DNA of 64,000 nucleotides from Effrenium voratum (GCA_963377175.1 CAUJNA010003247.1:685001-749000); one strand, 5' to 3'. Shown: positions 53,720 to 64,000, counted from the first letter of the stretch. The notes: generated by a model from the letters alone, not told the origin. A program made the numbers and translations.

Positions 53720-54150
53720 AAAACGAATGAACCAGACCTTGCCCATAATATGTCTACAAAATTTGTGATAAAATTTATTGTAAAATAATTTATCATAATT
53801 TTTGGAATAATATTTTTTGAAAATTTATTTTTTTATTTTTTTGTAAAATTTATTTTTTAATTTTTTGTAAAAATTTTTAAAATTTATTTTTTGAAATTTA
53901 TTTTTTAAATTTTGTAAAATTTAATTTTTTTAAAAAATTTTGTAAAATTTAATTTTTTAAAAAATTTTTGTAAAATTTATTTTTAAAAAATATATTAAAA
54001 TATGGATGAACTTACTAGGAAATTACCTGCTTTAAAATGTTGATTTTTGAAAATGCGCTGTTTGAGGTGCTGTTTTAAAATGTTGCTAAAAGTGTGGGGG
54101 GGGGCCCAGGATTTTTTATAGAAAAAAGATGGGCAAGGTCTAGTCTAACT
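53709..54150 (-). repeat. Right terminal inverted repeat (~442 bp)
   Basis: Inverted complement of 34712-35128. Its inner edge contains the last few codons of the zinc-cluster gene; its outer edge reads GGTCTAGTCTAACT against the target duplication. A poly-A/T-rich core about 25 bp longer than on the left explains the length difference. Confidence 0.95.
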
Positions 54151-54155
54151 GTCAC
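54151..54155. other. Target-site duplication, right (GTCAC)
   Basis: Matches 34707-34711 exactly, immediately outside the right TIR. Confidence 0.9.
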
Positions 54156-54801
54156 GCGGTGTGTCGAAAACAATGGAGGACGAAGGGACTTGACATGCTT
54201 GACAATGCACTTAGATATGAACAGTGGGGATAATCCTGTTTCAAACACAAGTGTACTATCAATGAACATCTGGTGGGAAGTTCAAAACTAAGCCGCTATT
54301 GCAACTGCAGAAACCCATTTCCGTAGGAATGCGCATTTTGGACTTAAACTTAACACATGTATAGATATTGCTACGATGCATGGACCAATAGTATGTTGAG
54401 CCCATCAAACTGATGCAGACTGTTCTGCAATCCAAACCTTCACTAATGATGCTAAAAATGACCTCAAAGAACCGAAGAACAGTCATGCCATGAAATCCTT
54501 GTTTAAGGATGAAGAGAATGGAGCAAAATCACTACTAAATTCCCGGGGTTCAAACGTAATTCATACAGGTTTATAATTCACGGCGAGGATAATGAGCAAA
54601 AGACATAAAAGGGTGTGATGAAACATAAAGTGAGAAAAAAGAGCTTACATGTCAAACATGACGAAGCACTCCATCACAGCACCAGGCACCAAGACACTCA
54701 TCAAAATAGGAATAAGTCTAGAAAGTACAATATTGACGCTTTGAGCTCACTATTGTGTGGCCATTATTCCACAAAATAACTAGCTAAATAGTTCTAATCA
54801 T
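54156..54801. other. Right flank of provirus, no gene seen
   Basis: Host-like composition resumes at once. No protein-like frame was found before the methyltransferase relic. Confidence 0.6.
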
Positions 54802-55065
54802 ATGACACGGTTAGACTCATTTTCTGGAACAGGTCCTGTTGGAACGGTTGCTCGTGATTTGGGGTTTGAACAAGGCCAACATCATGATACTTCGAGCTGG
54901 GAATACAACGGGCTCGATGTGGGTGAGTTGCTGATGTGATTTCAGCACCATGCGCCGAATACTGCAGGGCGAAAGCTACAGGCCAACGGTATTGTTGTGA
55001 CAACTCCTGCAATTCAACTAGAAACCCCAACAGGATTGTTGAATGAACAGCTTAAATGGGTTTGG
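54802..55065 (+). pseudogene. Decayed DNA (cytosine-5) methyltransferase relic outside the provirus
   Basis: From the ATG at 54802 the frame reads RLDSFSGTGPVGTVARDLGF, motif I of cytosine-5 methyltransferases. After a stop at 54937 a shifted frame gives DVISAPCAEYCRAKATG, resembling motif IV (DVIxASPPCxEYSRAKTTG; the catalytic Cys remains, one Pro is Ala). A further shifted frame gives VVTTPAIQLETPTGLLNE, resembling motif VI (xENPxTGLLK). Two frameshifts and lost residues show it is not functional. Motif I is closely similar to the truncated fragment inside the provirus (35069-35266), implying a relic of the same viral gene family or of an older integration. Confidence 0.65.
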
Positions 55066-55878
55066 GCTCAAAAACAACATGGCGAGAGCGTCCCCTCTTT
55101 TAATGGTGGCGTTGCTCCAGAAACCTTTTGACGGGTCAGGACGCATAAATGGGGGTGGGGGTTGAAGCGGGTATGCCGCCCGCTCCGCGTGGAGAAGTGA
55201 TTTGTCTTTTTTGTGAGCACATCGCGCTGGTTGAGTTTGTTACGTTTCGGTTTCAAGAGTTTGTTTTCAGGCTGAAGGCCTGTTGCCTTGAGGCGAGTAT
55301 TGGACGGTAAGAATCTTGATGCAGCCGTTCATACTCCGGCTAAAAAGACGTAGGCCGGGACCGCAAACAAATTAGAAAAATGTGAAGCGCACAAGGTGCT
55401 TTTCCACAATTCACTCCACATCTGCTTTTCCACAATTCACCGGCTTCTCAACAACCATGTCATCCCCAAGTCATGGACACCTGTTTTGCCCATTCAGCCA
55501 ACATGCTGTCTGACGACGTGTCAAAACCGCTCATTGTGCTTACAAAGGTCTCGCGGGTAAGTGACGTAAATGACGCGAGGCTTACTGTTGCAAGTGGAGG
55601 GTCTTGCGAGCGCAACCCGCGAAGATTGTTGAGTGTGACGCTCGTAAGCTGCACGGTCCTGTTGGTTGCTACAACGGGTCCTGAGCAGGGAGCGAGATTC
55701 CCCTTCCGGCTCCAACACCCTGGGTCATTCCCTACTTATCGCACCAGCATGAAAAAGGACATGCTCAACAAAAAGCGCGAACGCTTCTTTTTCCACCTGT
55801 GTGACGGCGCCGTCAAATCTCTGTTCATCGGGATGTCCAAAAGTATGCATGCGCTGAAAAGCACTCGCTCGAAAGCGC
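55066..55878. other. Host DNA without a recognised gene
   Basis: Both strands have short open frames of unclear status (for example 55473-55910 + and 55460-55654 -). None has a recognisable domain. A CATTCCC-type partial repeat lies near 55725. Confidence 0.5.
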
Positions 55879-56163
55879 TCATCTCATTAATCCGACAATC
55901 TCTGCGTTGAAACGTATCTGCCTCATTTCCTTTGCGTGGTGAATTGCCTGGCGCTTCTCACCTTCTTGCCTCATTCGTTCAGCATGTTCTCTCTGTCCCT
56001 GCCGGAAGGCTTCTTTTCGGGCGTCTTGCTGGCGCGCACTCTCCAAATGCTCATCAAGCGCACGTTGCCTTTGGAGCAAAAGGGACTCGACCATGTGATT
56101 GTCCCCTGTGGCTCGAGCATCTTGCAGGAGTGCATCGTTCTGCCGGAGGTAGTCGTCAGTCAT
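55879..56163 (-). CDS. Small charged helical open frame, possible host exon
   Basis: From the ATG at 56161-56163 the 94-residue frame starts MTDDYLRQNDALLQDARATG and continues as a Gln/Arg/Glu-rich helix (QREHAERMRQEGEKRQAIHH) likely to form a coiled coil. Composition is protein-like, unlike neighbouring frames. There is no known family, and no homologous neighbour to support it. Confidence 0.3.
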   Translation of the reverse strand: MTDDYLRQNDALLQDARATGDNHMVESLLLQRQRALDEHLESARQQDARKEAFRQGQREHAERMRQEGEKRQAIHHAKEMRQIRFNAEIVGLMR

Positions 56164-59100
56164 GGCAAACCCTGTGACCCATCGACACGTGATTACCTGT
56201 GTGACCAAGATATAGGTTAAGAGGTCACACATCAGATAGGTAATCACGGCTTCTTCATGGTGAGGCAAAGGTATTAACTGGAGAGCAGACTTGGACCCAC
56301 GCTGCCGCGTGGATGACAGCTGACCAAGCTAGGTGAAATTTCTGGCCGCAACCCAACCACTCAATCCCCAGCCAGCCAGGTCCAACCTACTCGAAGTAAG
56401 ACCAGGCGTACCAGTTGAAACATCCAAAGAGCACCAGCTGCAGAAGTGAAGTCGTGCGGAAACCGAAGACCCGTTCCTGATAAAAAGCTCGTCCATCACA
56501 AGCCAAAGAACAGGCACCACCGCTCTACCTTAGTTGAATTTAGGACACCGCAACAAGCCACAGTGCTACCCCCGCAAAACAAAATACGGACAGCTCACTT
56601 AGTGCAATATGTGAGCGTCAAAATTAGAAGCGGAAAGGCCAAGCCACAATCGGTAAACAGGTATTGCATCATGACGCAAGCACAGGCACAAAAGGGCGGG
56701 CAGGAGATCCGGAAGACCCTGAAACCCGAAAGGTTGATTTCTCAGTTGCCCAACATCAATGACAAAACAAATGACTCCCGCCAAGCACCCCTGAAAACTC
56801 TTTCATATCAAAAAAACCTTGGCCCAAGAAACACGATGACCCATGAAGAAAACACGGAAGAATGAACATAAATACTCGTAAATGCTAAAAGGACCCCAAA
56901 AATCTAACCCTCACCCCCCGAGGCCCCCAATTGTTGTGGCCCCAATCGAAGGAATGGGCAATATAGGCGAGCCACCTGCAATCAAAACCGTAGCCTGAGT
57001 AGTCCCAACCATTCGGTGCCACCGCTTGAACTCTTGAAGCATTCTGGGTAGCTGGACCAGCAAAAAAATCCCTTCAAAAACGGGTTATTGCCCAAAAATG
57101 ATGGAGTGAAATCCCTGTTTGTTGTATATATTTTTTCAGGTAGACCATTTCAATGATCAGTTTTGATTGTGGCTCAGGTGCGGATCATCCGCTTTTCTTT
57201 ACATGGCTTGGGTGGACTGCTTTGGGTGGCCTTTAAGGAACCACTGCTTGAAGCTTTTGCTTTGCATCCACTCAGAGCCCTTGAATCCTAGAAGCCAAGT
57301 TGGAGCCTGACAATCTCCTCAGGCGGGCCCCATGGTTGCCTAGCTAAGAAGTGAGTCTTCATTCGGTACTAGCCTACGTCATTTCAAAAATGGGAATCTC
57401 ATTTGGTGGCTCAAACATTTTCAGAACGGGCAAACCGCAGGTTTTGGTCCATGTTTCCACTTAGCGTTCCATGTTGATACCGGTTTTTTGAGCCACCGGC
57501 ATTTCGGAGACCAACCGTTCCGTGAAAATCCGCTCACTGAGCCTCATGGTTGGCTCTTGAAGCTCTCCAGATCTTCTTTGCGGTTAGATAGCCCTACACC
57601 CCAGTCACGGTTTCCCGGGTTCCATGTGTGACTTCTGAAAAGGGACACCAATATATTTGCTTCTTGGCTTTAAACCGAGGTTTCCCACCATTCCACAAGG
57701 GTTTTGTGGTTTTAAGCCGAGTTCCCCCCCCCCCATTTTGTTTTAAACCTCGTTGTCCCCCGCCTCCCGAAAAAATCGACGGACGTGCCGCTCATCTCCC
57801 AGAAAAGAAGAATAAAACCACAAAACATCCCGCGGCAAGGAGCCCCCCCCCCAGAAAACCGTCGCTGGGCGGTTTCCCCTCGTAAGGGCCCGGGCCACGA
57901 GGCACTTGAAGGCCACCAGGTGGTTGGTCACCGGCCGCTCCCGCAGCTTCGGCACCAGCCACCTGACCGAGACCCATTTGGCTGGTCAAACATAGGGTAA
58001 CCCACAAATGGGTTGCAAGCCCTGGTAAATGGAAAGGACTAAAACCTGCGGTCCAATTCCTGGTGCTTCAATTTTGACCCATACCCATGTCTCTCTCTCT
58101 CGCCATTTCTCTCTCGCAGAGAAAAGCTCACAGCAGCCAGGGCGAAAAACCCACCCTAGAAACTGAAGTCGGGAGGTTGTTTGTTTGTTTTTTCAACAAG
58201 TGGACCGCCCAAAAAGACGAAAATGGATGAGAGACATCAGGAGAAGATGAAATCGATGTGTGTCATAATCACCCCAAAAAAACAAAATCCACTTAAGAAA
58301 AATGCTCCGGAAATCAAGCGAAAGATGCAAACAGATCAATAAACCTGTCAAATGAAATACGCCGAGTCCGAAGGGGCGGATGCCCAATTTCAACCGGAGC
58401 CAACTTCCATCCAGAGAAACGGCTCCGCTTGCTTGGCGTGGGCTCGGCTTCAAAGTCGACTCGTCAAGTCGGCTCGGCCAACGGCAAGCGCCACTTTGCG
58501 GCCGCCCGTTTCAAGGAAAGCCATGCCCAAACGCTTGGGAAACTTGATCGACTCGATCCTTGGAGAAACTTCTATCCTTCGAAACGTGAATCCATCGCTG
58601 CCGAGACCTCAACATAAAAGATGCTACTTGAAAGCGGCCGGATCGGCTGTACTCGCCGTGGCTGCCCATGAAAGTCACTCGCCGTGGCTGCTTATGAAAG
58701 TCATCCCCAAACATGTCGCACGACTTTTGTTTGGACACGCCCCGCCTTGCATCTTGTGCATCCTGCACCTAGCGATGTCCAAAACCGTTTTCGAGGCAGA
58801 CAGGACTTGCGGTTGAGGGTACACCTTGTGCTTTCCCATGTTTATGCGGCACCAACATGCTGCTTTCCGGTTGCTGGGAGGAGGAAACTCATGTGGAACC
58901 CAAACCCCCTCTTTTGATTTTCACAAAGTGTACACTGCTTCTCAAACATTGAGCCTCCGGAAATGTTCGGGATACGGCAAGGACCTTCATCCTGGTGATA
59001 CGGCCAGTCTGAATCCCTATGGCACATACTCGTCCAAGCGTCCCTTATGAATATGAATATGTGTATAGTGTTCTGTCGTTCTAGTTTCAAACATCCACCA

Positions 59101-59169
59101 AAGGCTACCCTCAAAAACAGCCCCGCCCCAACAAAGAACAATATATCGCCCAAAGAACAATATATCGCT
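56164..59169. other. Host DNA without a recognised gene
   Basis: No recognisable coding sequence. It contains degenerate dispersed repeats. For example, 57975-58045 shares TTTGGCTGGTCAA and CCTTTCCATTTACC-type blocks (the latter inverted) with 5160-5290. About 57428 carries a relative of the 10783/11022 duplication. Confidence 0.55.
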
Positions 59170-59216
59170 CATAATATATATATATATATGCTACCCCCGC
59201 TCCCAGGGACCTACCT
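59170..59216 (-). repeat. (AT)n + CCCC + AGGGACCTACC block, inverted partner of 61008-61056
   Basis: An AT run followed by GCTACCCCCGCTCCCAGGGA and CCTACC. Its inverted complement closely matches the GGTGGGTCCCTGGGG(G)n TACCATG(TA)n block at 61008-61056. The pair brackets about 1.8 kb of lower-GC repeat-rich DNA. Confidence 0.6.
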
Positions 59217-59259
59217 TTTGGTTGCCTCTCCAGTGCATGAATTGCCCATCTAGGACTGG

Positions 59260-59790
59260 GAGGAACGATCTCTCAACTAGGACCAGGACCAAATGAGACT
59301 AGAACCCAGGATCTCTCAACTGGGACTAGGACCAAACGAGGACTAGATGACCCACCTCAGATTCTTACAAAAAATGAACTTCAAGTATAGCTCTGCAATG
59401 TCCTGTATATGTTCTAATTATTGCAGTAAACTAGGGAGCAACCTAACACTCGAACCAAGGATCTCTCATCTAGGACCAAACTAGGACTAGACCATTTAAT
59501 TCTACTTCTTATAGTATTTGGATGTCAAGTATTACATTCTAGTGGAAACAAAGTCCTGTTTCATATTTGGTCCTAACATGTAAATTCTGACTGGATATTC
59601 TCCTTATTTCAAATTCAACTGTTCAGCTAGAAGTTGCATAGAACTTGACTAATATATTAACTACAATTCATAACGAACTTCCTTTGTAATGTCCTTTATA
59701 CGTTCTATGTATTTCAGTAAGCTAGGATTTGGCCTAGAACCAAGGATCTCCCAACTAGGACTAGGACCAAACTAGGACTAGCTAGTTCTG
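59260..59790. repeat. Dispersed GATCTCTCAACTAGGAC repeats
   Basis: Four copies (about 59268, 59309, 59458, 59743) of the blocks AAGGATCTCTCAACTAGGAC and CCAAACTAGGACTAG are spaced irregularly in an AT-richer host stretch. The rest of 59790-60520 shows no gene. Confidence 0.75.
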
Positions 59791-60521
59791 AAAGTGATTG
59801 AATTTCAATGTACAATGGTCTATTGGACAGGAAACCGTTTGTACCATTTAATTTGGCATAAACAATCAATATTTAAGTTCGAATCTAAATCGCAATTTTG
59901 GCTGGAGTATGTCCTTCTTAAGCTCCATTGAATTTCAATCAGAACCAAGGTCGAATTTGATAAAACATACTAAGTGGAATGCATAAGGAAAGAATCCAAA
60001 GGTCCCAAACTTGTGTCTTTCACTAGTCCTAACACTACCTTGGTCAGAAAACACCGTAAACACAGTGTTGTGTTGCGTTTTTCATACTCAATTCACATCT
60101 CCACCAACGAACGCTCTCTAAATGCTCATTTGAACTTGAACAGGATTTAATTGGGAATCAAAAAGGGAATATTTGGTCAGAATCCTAATGGTAATCAAAT
60201 TTGAGATTGCGAGTTTAAATAGAGTTCCTTTCCCGATATATACTTGCAATTCAATATGAGCTTTAACAGGATTTGATAAGGAAAGAACCCATATTCTCTA
60301 GACAAGTCTTCTTTGCAAACGCGAGTCCAGGCCCGAGTGAAACCCATTGAGACCGACTGAATTTCAGTTGAGCCTGGGTTCAAGATTCCCTAGAAAACTT
60401 TGACCTGCAATCTTGAATGTGGGCCTAGATTGAAACAGATTGAATGAATAATCAGGACTTGGATGCTTGCACAACGCTGTGCCAAAGTACAGCCGCGCAA
60501 AGTGCAATGTTGAATTTGGGT

Positions 60522-60902
60522 CTCGATTTAAACCGATTTAAATCGATTTAAGTCTAAATCGGGCATGGATTCAAGATTCAAGATTAAAGAATCCAGATCC
60601 AGGCCAAACTTTTCCAGGGAATCTTGAATCCAGGCGTCGATTTAAACCGATTTAAACCGATTTAACTTAAATCGAGCATGGATTCAAGATTCAAGATTCA
60701 AGAATCCAGGCCAAACGTTTCTAGGGAGTCTTGAATCTTGAATCTTGAATCCATGCCCGATTTAAGTTAAATCGGTTTAAATCGGTTTAAATCGACGCCT
60801 GGATTCAAGAATCCTGGAAAAGCTTGGCCTGGATTCTTGAATCTTGAATCTTGAATCCATGCCCGATTTAAATTAAATCGGTTTAAATCGGTTTCAATCA
60901 AG
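60522..60902. repeat. Long inverted repeat with ~175-180-bp arms
   Basis: The left arm (60522-60702) and right arm (60730-60902) are nearly perfect inverted complements around a 27-bp spacer. Each arm carries GATTTAAACCGATTTAAACC, TTAAATCGGGCATGGATTCA, and AAGATTCAAGATTCAAG-type blocks. The transcript would form a long hairpin. Sub-motifs (GATTCAAGATT) recur at about 61866 and 62268. Confidence 0.9.
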
Positions 60903-61007
60903 CCTGAAGCTTCCAGAACGTCCTTGGAAATGCTTCTTTTTCATTGCTCTCCCCAAAGCCCAAAAAAGGGTAGAAAACACTGCAAATACCAGTGAACTCA
61001 TCAAACA

Positions 61008-61056
61008 GGTGGGTCCCTGGGGGGGGGGGGGGTACCATGTATATATATATATATAT
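61008..61056 (+). repeat. G13 run + (TA)n block
   Basis: GGTGGGTCCCTGGGGGGG... then TACCATG and an AT microsatellite. Related G-run/CCAT/(AT)n combinations occur near 62500, 63310 and 63910. Confidence 0.7.
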
Positions 61057-61060
61057 GCAA

Positions 61061-62589
61061 TCCCTCGAAGACCCTGGTGTTGGTCCCATTAAGTGATGAT
61101 ACATCCAGAATCTAGAGAATTAAATTCTCAAAATGTCCAATTGTGGGCCCAAAGCCTCGTAATTTGGAGCCCGGAGTCCTCCGAAATGTCCAAATAGGAT
61201 TTTACTTCAACTAGAATTGGAATTTTGAATAGCACATAGTAAGAATATAGTTTTCGAAAATACGTGTTCTGTTCAACTAAAAAACACAATTCCTTTCCAA
61301 ATAGGAGTTACATCAAAATGTGAATACAATTTCGGGCTAAACATTTAAGAGACTTCCACAAGGAAATTCAAAATACGATCTGTGTTATTACGTTATGGCC
61401 CTTTTGTCGCATAAGAAAAATCCGACATTAAACTTGTTTGGCGGTATTCCAAAATGGAGATTTCAAATGATTAGAGGTGCAAATTCTAAAGCTATCTCGA
61501 AACAGGGGTTCAGGCTAAATCAGTTGAATTTAAAGTCTAACTCACAATTCATTCTATCTGCAAACGCGGAGGTAGTAGATGAGCAGAGGTGGACAGGGAG
61601 TTCGGGAAAGGGTGACGATGTGTGAACATATATCTATGTATATATACACATACATACAAACATCTAGTACCCCTCATGATCCCGCGCCTCTTCATGGAAT
61701 ACTGTAAAAAACAGTGTTTTCAGCATTACATCTAGCTTTCCTGGACAAGGGTCAACATGAGCATAGCTTACATGAAGCATAACGCTCACCTTGAGAAGGT
61801 TTGTCTAAGAACTTGAAAGTGTGTCCACTGGATCGCTAGGCACTTGAAAGTTTTTAACACTGGATTGAAGATTCAAGATTGAAGATTACATAGAAAACTT
61901 TCCTGAGAATTGTCAATCCTGGCCAAAGCCAAACGACATTCAAGCTCTTCTAGCACTTGAAAGTGAATTTACCACTGGGTTGAGGATTCACATGTGAAGA
62001 TTGCACAGACAATCCTTGCCAACCCCAACAAACTTGCAGGTTGTTCTAAAACCTCGAAAGTATGTTGCCACTGCCTCGAAAGTATGTTGCCACTGGATTG
62101 AAGATTTTCCGAGAATCCTGTCCTCTCACTTTGAATCCACATTGAGGGAACTTGGAAGGTTGCAGATTCAATGACCGCAGATGGGTGCGCACACTTGGTT
62201 GCAGAAGTATGTAAGGAACACCTAGCATATTGGGACAATCCTGGATGTTTTTCTTTTTTAATATGGGATTCAAGATTTAAGATTCCCCCAAACAGAATCA
62301 GAATTGTCTCCGATTCTTGAATCTTGAATCTTCCATCCCAGAATGTAAAAAATAAAAATAAAAAATGCACACTCTGTCGGATGGCAGATGTTGCAATCAT
62401 TGCTTATGGCACCCCCGACCCCCGATTCTGCCACAAAATCAAGGAGGCAGAAAAGGCGCCAAACACTGGGAAAACACAGCCCAAGCTCACCAAACCAGGG
62501 TGGGGGGTTACCATATAAACCTATATATATTTCAAAAAAACAACATAGTCCAGGGTTCAGAGGTTGCGATAAAAACCATGTCCCCTCCC
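61061..62589. other. Host DNA without a recognised gene
   Basis: No protein-like frame stands out. It contains short direct repeats (CTCGAAAGTATGTTGCCACTG twice near 62055-62095) and further GATTCAAGATT motifs. Confidence 0.55.
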
Positions 62590-62945
62590 CCCCCCCGCTG
62601 TGTGGAATCGTGGTGGGTGATTTCTGTTACAAGCATCGGGTACACTTCCGGGGAACCCAACGGGTTGTTGAGTTCTGTCCCCGCCCCTCCCCTGTGGAAT
62701 CATGGAGGGTGACTTCTGTTGCAAGCCTCGGGTATCTGTCCCCGCCCCCCCTGTGGAATCATGATGGGTGACTTCTATTGCAAGCATCCGGTACACTTCC
62801 GGGCAACCCAACAATTGTTGACTTTTGTCCCCACCCCTCTCCTGTGGGGATCATGGCTGGTAACTTCAGTTGCACGCATCGGGTATTTGTCCCCGGCCCC
62901 CCGGCCCCCCTGTGGAATCATGGTGGGTGACTTCTATTGCAAGCC
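62590..62945. repeat. Higher-order minisatellite (TGTGGAATCATGGTGGGTGA)
   Basis: Five units begin at about 62598, 62691, 62750, 62841 and 62910 with TGTGGAATCATGG, followed by GTGACTTCTGTTGCAAGC. Long units add GGTACACTTCCGGG plus AACCCAAC; short units go directly to GGGTATCTGTCCCCG. Long and short units alternate. Confidence 0.85.
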
Positions 62946-63397
62946 CAATCTAGACGTTCTTTCCTTTAGGGTTTATAACGTGATGTAGAAACAAGTGTAG
63001 AGGGTCACCCGGGCTTGGATCTGCAGGAACAAAGATCCGGCAGTAGAGTTTTTTAAATAGGAGGTTCAAAAGGAAGAAGCAGGGCTGAGAAGGCAGAGTT
63101 GCGTGGGAGCGCGGGGTGAGAAGTATTTGAGAGAGCAAATCGCATTGGTTCAAGCTTCAAGAAAATGAGCATCGCGCCACAGCGAGAGGACCACGCGAAA
63201 GTTCGTAGAGGTCGATTAGGCAGCTTAACCTCTAAAATGACACCCTGCCAGCAAGCGATGGTTTTTTGTCGGTAGCGCCAAACCCTCCCCCCAGCCCCCC
63301 ACCCATACCATGGGCGGGTGGGGGGGGGGAGACCGTACACGGGACCATATATATATATATATTCCCACCCAAAACAATATACCCCTTACGCCCTGTG
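62946..63397. other. Host DNA, nothing recognised
   Basis: No gene or RNA gene was recognised. It ends in a G-rich run and an AT microsatellite (63344-63362). Confidence 0.55.
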
Positions 63398-63805
63398 GTT
63401 GGGTTGTGGTGTTTTAGGGTTGGTTTAGGGTTGGTTTAGAATTGGTTTAGAATTGGTTTAGAGTGTATTTAAGGTGTGTTTCTGGTTAGTTTAGGGTTAG
63501 CTTAGGGTTGAGCTTATGTTGATTTAGGATTGGTTTAGGGTTGGTTGCGGTTTAGGGTTTATGGTTTAGGGTTTGGTTTAGGGTGTGTTTAGGGTTTGTT
63601 TAGGGTTGGTTTGTTGAGTTAGGATTGGTTTAGGGCTGGCTTAGGTTTCGTTCGGGTTTATTGTTTAGGGTTTGGTGTAGGGTGTATTTAGGGTTGGTTT
63701 AATGTCGGCTTATGTTGACTTAGGGTTGGTTTAGGGTTGGCTTAGGTTTAGAGATTTACGGCTTAGGGGTTCGTTTAGGGTTTGGTTTAGGGTTAGTTTA
63801 GGGGG
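63398..63805. repeat. Degenerate interstitial TTTAGGG-type repeats
   Basis: Dozens of GGTTTAGGGTT, GGTTGGTTTAGGG and GGTGTGTTTAGGG variants stand head to tail with irregular spacers. TTTAGGG is the telomere unit of plants and of many algae including dinoflagellates. Divergence points to an interstitial or subtelomeric relic rather than a live telomere. Confidence 0.8.
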
Positions 63806-64000
63806 GGCCGGGGGCGCCGGGGTGTCGGGGTGCAAGTTCAAGGTAGGGAGGGAGCGTGGGTGCCAGGGTCTTGGGCCGGGGGCGGGGCTCCTAGGGGACC
63901 CACACCATCTGGGGGAGGGGGGAGCAACACGGAACACGCCGCCATATGGGCACATATATATATATATATATATATTATACGCATAATATACATGTATGTA
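63806..64000. repeat. GC-rich stretch ending in an (AT)n microsatellite
   Basis: A G/C-rich segment with no gene, then a (TA)n tract at about 63952-63976 and further ATGTAT-type sequence to the window end. Confidence 0.7.

Larger units (their letters stand above)
34712..54150. mobile_element. Integrated polinton-like virus (PLV) provirus, 19.4 kb
   Basis: The element is bounded by near-identical TIRs that begin AGTTAGACTAG and by a perfect 5-bp target duplication. Base composition changes abruptly from mid-GC host DNA to very AT-rich DNA at both ends. Inside are the PLV hallmark genes: major capsid protein, minor capsid protein, packaging ATPase, rve integrase, and a large PolB/helicase replication protein. 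Accessory lipase, fibre and zinc-cluster genes are also present. Size, TIRs and gene content match the polinton-like virus/Maverick group known from algal genomes. No adenovirus-type maturation protease, superfamily 3 helicase or virophage-type primase was seen, so I call it a PLV rather than a classical virophage. Several single-base frameshifts suggest decay or sequencing error. Confidence 0.95.

Noticed and set aside
34712..54150. Interpretation as a virophage or as a retrotransposon
   Set aside because: No reverse transcriptase, and no virophage-type primase-SF3 helicase or maturation protease was found; TIRs, MCP/penton type and the PolB-SF1 protein fit a PLV better. The rve integrase alone does not imply a retroelement.
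54094..54291. Open frame crossing the right TIR end into host DNA
   Set aside because: It spans the insertion junction, so it cannot be an ancestral gene; no domain.
1..64000. Dinoflagellate spliced-leader sequence
   Set aside because: No copy was spotted by eye on either strand, so it cannot be used to support the host assignment; a computed search would settle it.

Overview
The window holds two very different kinds of DNA. About 44.5 kb is mid-to-high GC, repeat-dense eukaryotic sequence with almost no recognisable coding content. It contains CA/TG and AT microsatellites, minisatellites, a 61-bp satellite, dispersed degenerate repeats, a long inverted repeat and degenerate TTTAGGG-type repeats. 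This suggests the nuclear genome of a unicellular alga or other protist. A dinoflagellate-like host would fit the TTTAGGG-like repeats and the repeat style, but no diagnostic host gene or dinoflagellate spliced leader was found, so the host assignment is weak.

Set into this DNA at 34712-54150 is a complete, strikingly AT-rich 19.4-kb integrated virus: a polinton-like virus (PLV, Maverick/Polinton/virophage realm). It has near-identical terminal inverted repeats (TIRs) of about 417 and 442 bp and a perfect 5-bp target-site duplication (GTCAC, 34707-34711 and 54151-54155).

Layout of the provirus, left to right: left TIR; a 5' fragment of a DNA cytosine methyltransferase; three small minus-strand genes; a structured intergenic region; a packaging ATPase (+); a small C/H-rich protein (+); a minus-strand block with a possibly myristoylated small protein, four uncharacterised proteins, the double-jelly-roll major capsid protein, a small basic protein and a class-3 lipase; then plus-strand genes for the minor capsid (penton) protein, a zinc-finger protein, a long fibre protein ending in an S74-type intramolecular chaperone, and a small helical protein; an array of GC hairpins; a broken zinc-cluster gene; a retroviral-type (rve) integrase; a 1,382-residue protein with PolB-like palm motifs, an SF1 helicase and a C-terminal HNH-like zinc module; a second zinc-cluster protein; right TIR. 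Capsid, packaging, entry/release and fibre genes form the centre, and integration plus replication genes form the right arm. Four right-arm transcription starts share one long upstream motif, which looks like a class-specific promoter.

The provirus is structurally intact at its ends, but at least five genes carry single-base frameshifts, mostly in homopolymers. This means early decay, sequencing error, or slippage-dependent expression. A degraded methyltransferase relic of the same family as the truncated one inside the provirus lies 650 bp outside its right end (54802-55065).

Outside the provirus the only protein-like stretches are a minus-strand, GC-rich region at 11521-13869 (possible decayed host gene with a ubiquitin-like segment) and a small helical open frame at 55879-56163. 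Both are low confidence.
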